Origin: Elusimicrobiota bacterium
Lineage (GTDB): Bacteria > Elusimicrobiota > Elusimicrobia > Elusimicrobiales > UBA9959
Assembly: GCA_016208085.1 (NCBI GenBank)
Contig: JACQYT010000026.1
Span: forward strand, 1 to 44,868
Direction of reading: 5' to 3'
DNA: 44,868 nt
Position numbers and translations under genes: made by a program. Positions within the stretch are counted from its first letter, which is position 1, and every line of letters begins with the position of its first letter. Shown piece by piece: positions 40,986-44,868 of this stretch. The notes beneath the pieces were generated by a model. It made no database searches. It was given only the letters and a program-made list of their open reading frames with translations, and had not been told where the DNA came from.

Positions 40986-41291
40986 ATGTTTCTAACCAGA
41001 AAATCCTCCAACTGGACCGACATCGCGGCCGTCAAAAATTCCTGGAAGAGCCTTAACGGGTTGAATCCCGACAGGCTTGTCATCCTTGACGCCGTCTGGA
41101 AAAAAGAGATAGGCCGGCTGAAAGAACACTGCGAAATTCTGGGAGTGGATAAGGGCAGCATAGTGGTCAAGACCGATTCTTCCGTGGTCTCTAACGAGCT
41201 TTTCCTGCGCAACAAACAAATTTTGCGCAACCTTAACAAATACTTCGCTAGGCCGTGGCTCAAAAAGATAAGAACGGCAAGCGAGATCTGA
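40986..41291 (+). CDS. dciA: DciA-like DnaB loader (DUF721)
   Basis: 101 residues of the DUF721 family, whose member DciA loads the DnaB helicase in bacteria lacking DnaC/DnaI. The family pattern is visible: ILDAVWKKEIG near 33-43 and a long strand GSIVVKTDSSVVSNELFLRNKQIL. Context is decisive: between dnaN and gyrB, a typical position. No DnaC-type loader is seen in the window, so DciA plus DnaB (8066) would be the loading pair. No Shine-Dalgarno sequence; the gene begins 9 nt after the hairpin repeat. Confidence 0.8.
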   Translation: MFLTRKSSNWTDIAAVKNSWKSLNGLNPDRLVILDAVWKKEIGRLKEHCEILGVDKGSIVVKTDSSVVSNELFLRNKQILRNLNKYFARPWLKKIRTASEI

Positions 41292-43847
<2,556 letters not shown>

Positions 43848-44023
43848 CGGAAACACGAAAAATCAAGAATATGGAGAAATTATGAAAGCTTTTAATCTGT
43901 AATAGGTGGCCGGCAATACGCGGGCGCGGCGCCGAACGGTTTCTACGCCTCGCCGGACAGCAAATTCAGCTTTACGTCCGAAGATCCTGTTGTCGGCGGC
44001 GGGGCCTCCGGTGTGAAAACCGC

Positions 44024-44136
44024 AGGGTATAGGGTAGAGGGTACAGGGTATAGCGGGGAAGAACAAATATATTCAGCGGCTTTCGGTTTAACCGAGGGAA
44101 TACGAACGCTTTCTTATTACGCCAAAGATAATGTGG
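44024..44136 (+). repeat. 113-bp direct repeat, copy 1
   Basis: Near-identical to 44480-44592 with no indels; offset 456 bp (152 codons). It begins with the GGGTATAGGGTAGAGGGT unit and encodes the end of one OmpL47-like repeat. Confidence 0.85.
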
Positions 44137-44479
44137 ACAACACTGAAGTATTCAAGTCAACGCAGGTTTACGTTGACAACACCGCCCCCGTAACATCGTT
44201 TGATATCTCCGGGCCGCTCTATATAAAGGACGGCGCGCGCTACATAACGCCCGCGAGTGAACTGGTATTCACGGCGGCGGATCCGCTCGTAAGCGGAGTT
44301 TCCGCCGGCGTTGACCGCATAGATGTATCGGTTGACGGCGGGGCATACGTGAAATATGCAGCCGCGCTGAAATTCGCCGAAGGCAGGCACACGATAAAGT
44401 ACCGCGCCATAGACAACGTCGGCAACCTTGAAGCAGAACATACGCTCCAAGTGCAGAGCGACAACACGGCGCCGGAAAC

Positions 44480-44592
44480 AGGGTATAGGGTAGAGGGTAT
44501 AGGGTATAGCGGGGAAGAACAAATATATTCCAAGCTTTTTGGTTTAACCGAGGGAATACGAACGCTTTCTTATTACGCCAAAGATAATGTGG
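44480..44592 (+). repeat. 113-bp direct repeat, copy 2
   Basis: Second copy of the repeat at 44024. Differences cluster in the middle (AGCGGCTTTC versus CAAGCTTTTT) and leave the frame intact. Confidence 0.85.
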
Positions 44593-44868
44593 GCAATGCC
44601 GAGATAATGAAATCCACGGTTATTTATGTGGATGGAACCGCGCCCGTGAGCGCGTTAAGCCTGTCCGGCGACCAGTACAAAGGCGACAAACAGTATATCA
44701 GCCCGCGCACGGACATAGTGATAACGGCCGCGGATCCTGTAGTGAACGGTGTGGCTTCCGGCGTCCGGGAGACGAAATATGCCGTTGACGGCAGCGCGTT
44801 CAACGATTATTCGCTGTTTAAACTGAGCGCGGAGGGCAGGCGCGTAGTTTCGTTCTACTCGGCGGACT

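Larger units (their letters stand above)
43896..44868 (+). pseudogene. OmpL47-type repeat surface protein, broken start and running off the window
   Basis: The frame is open from 43896 to the window end with no start codon of its own. A start with a ribosome-binding site (GGAG, ATG at 43882) lies one frame away and stops after six codons, so the 5' end is frameshifted or rearranged, and no signal peptide remains. The body is made of OmpL47-like beta repeats: DRIDVSVDGGAYVKYAAAL, the EGRHTIKYRAIDNVGN turn and VYVDNTAPV linkers, typical of large outer-surface proteins. Two 113-bp direct repeats (44024-44136, 44480-44592) include the GGGTAKA repeat, which here encodes GYRVEG-x-GYSG in frame. Whether the rest is intact beyond the window cannot be seen. 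Confidence 0.65.

Noticed and set aside
43882..43910. Programmed -1 frameshift at the OmpL47-like gene
   Set aside because: No X-XXY-YYZ slippery heptamer fits; slipping on the T-run would land directly on a TAA.
44024..44592. CRISPR array
   Set aside because: Only two copies, 113 bp long, within an open reading frame that keeps frame through both; they are protein-coding direct repeats.

Overview
The window looks like the chromosome of an uncultured, moderately GC-rich, Gram-negative bacterium. Outer-membrane traits (MlaE/MlaF-type lipid ABC transporter genes, an OmpL47-type repeat protein), a PilT ATPase, a pilin-like domain and the overall style of the genes suggest Elusimicrobiota or a relative. 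That placement is inference; no rRNA gene is present. I found no tRNA, rRNA or CRISPR array.

Layout. 57-2999: accessory genes (a secreted protein with a suspicious C-terminus, an AAA/DUF4143 ATPase, an RDD protein fused to a pilin-like domain). 3521-5742: an AmgK-RapZ fusion and a MurU-like nucleotidyltransferase for cell-wall sugar recycling. 5761-6312: a 5'-truncated TPR membrane gene. 6355-12385: a conserved run rpsF-ssb-rpsR-rplI-dnaB-alr-mlaE-mlaF whose last gene collides tail to tail with a PLP enzyme. 12079-20031: a probable ureide/diamino-acid fermentation module (fold-type II PLP enzyme, two knotted transcarbamylases, carbamate kinase), interrupted by decaying Cys-rich secreted genes. 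20108-23529: an orphan HxsB-like radical SAM maturase, mobile-element-like debris, a CHASE2 stump and a GAF/HD-GYP protein. 23644-27160: rsmI, a GNAT acetyltransferase and a phospholipase A2-like plus HEAT-repeat pair lying between two copies of a structured element. 27313-33846 (minus strand): nadD-yqeK fusion, LytR_C protein, pilT, cyclic-nucleotide-binding protein, rsfS, argS. 33944-38018: DUF2064-like protein, tldE, tldD. 38083-43847: the replication cluster dnaA-dnaN-dciA-gyrB with DnaA boxes. 43896-end: an OmpL47-like surface protein with a broken start.

The most unusual feature is in the spacers. At least eight intercistronic gaps hold a long imperfect hairpin whose arms are degenerate short tandem repeats, each locus using a different unit (AGTCTAAAGT, GGTAGTA, AAGGATAAAGG, GGGTAKA, GGCTGAAGGCTGA and so on). 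Four of them share an AAGGA-NN-TCCTT-like apex. The GGGTAKA unit also lies inside coding sequence: in the C-terminal tail of RsfS and twice in the OmpL47-like protein. Separately, a palindrome-bounded element of about 204-221 bp occurs in two inverted full copies (13629 and 36204), with a third partial copy abutting the argS start codon.

Promoters, where visible, follow TTGACT-17/18-TANNNT. Several genes lack a Shine-Dalgarno sequence and have the -10 box 4-6 nt before the start codon, which suggests leaderless mRNAs. Several accessory genes carry single-base frame breaks, two of them at homopolymer runs, so either real decay or sequencing error must be considered there.
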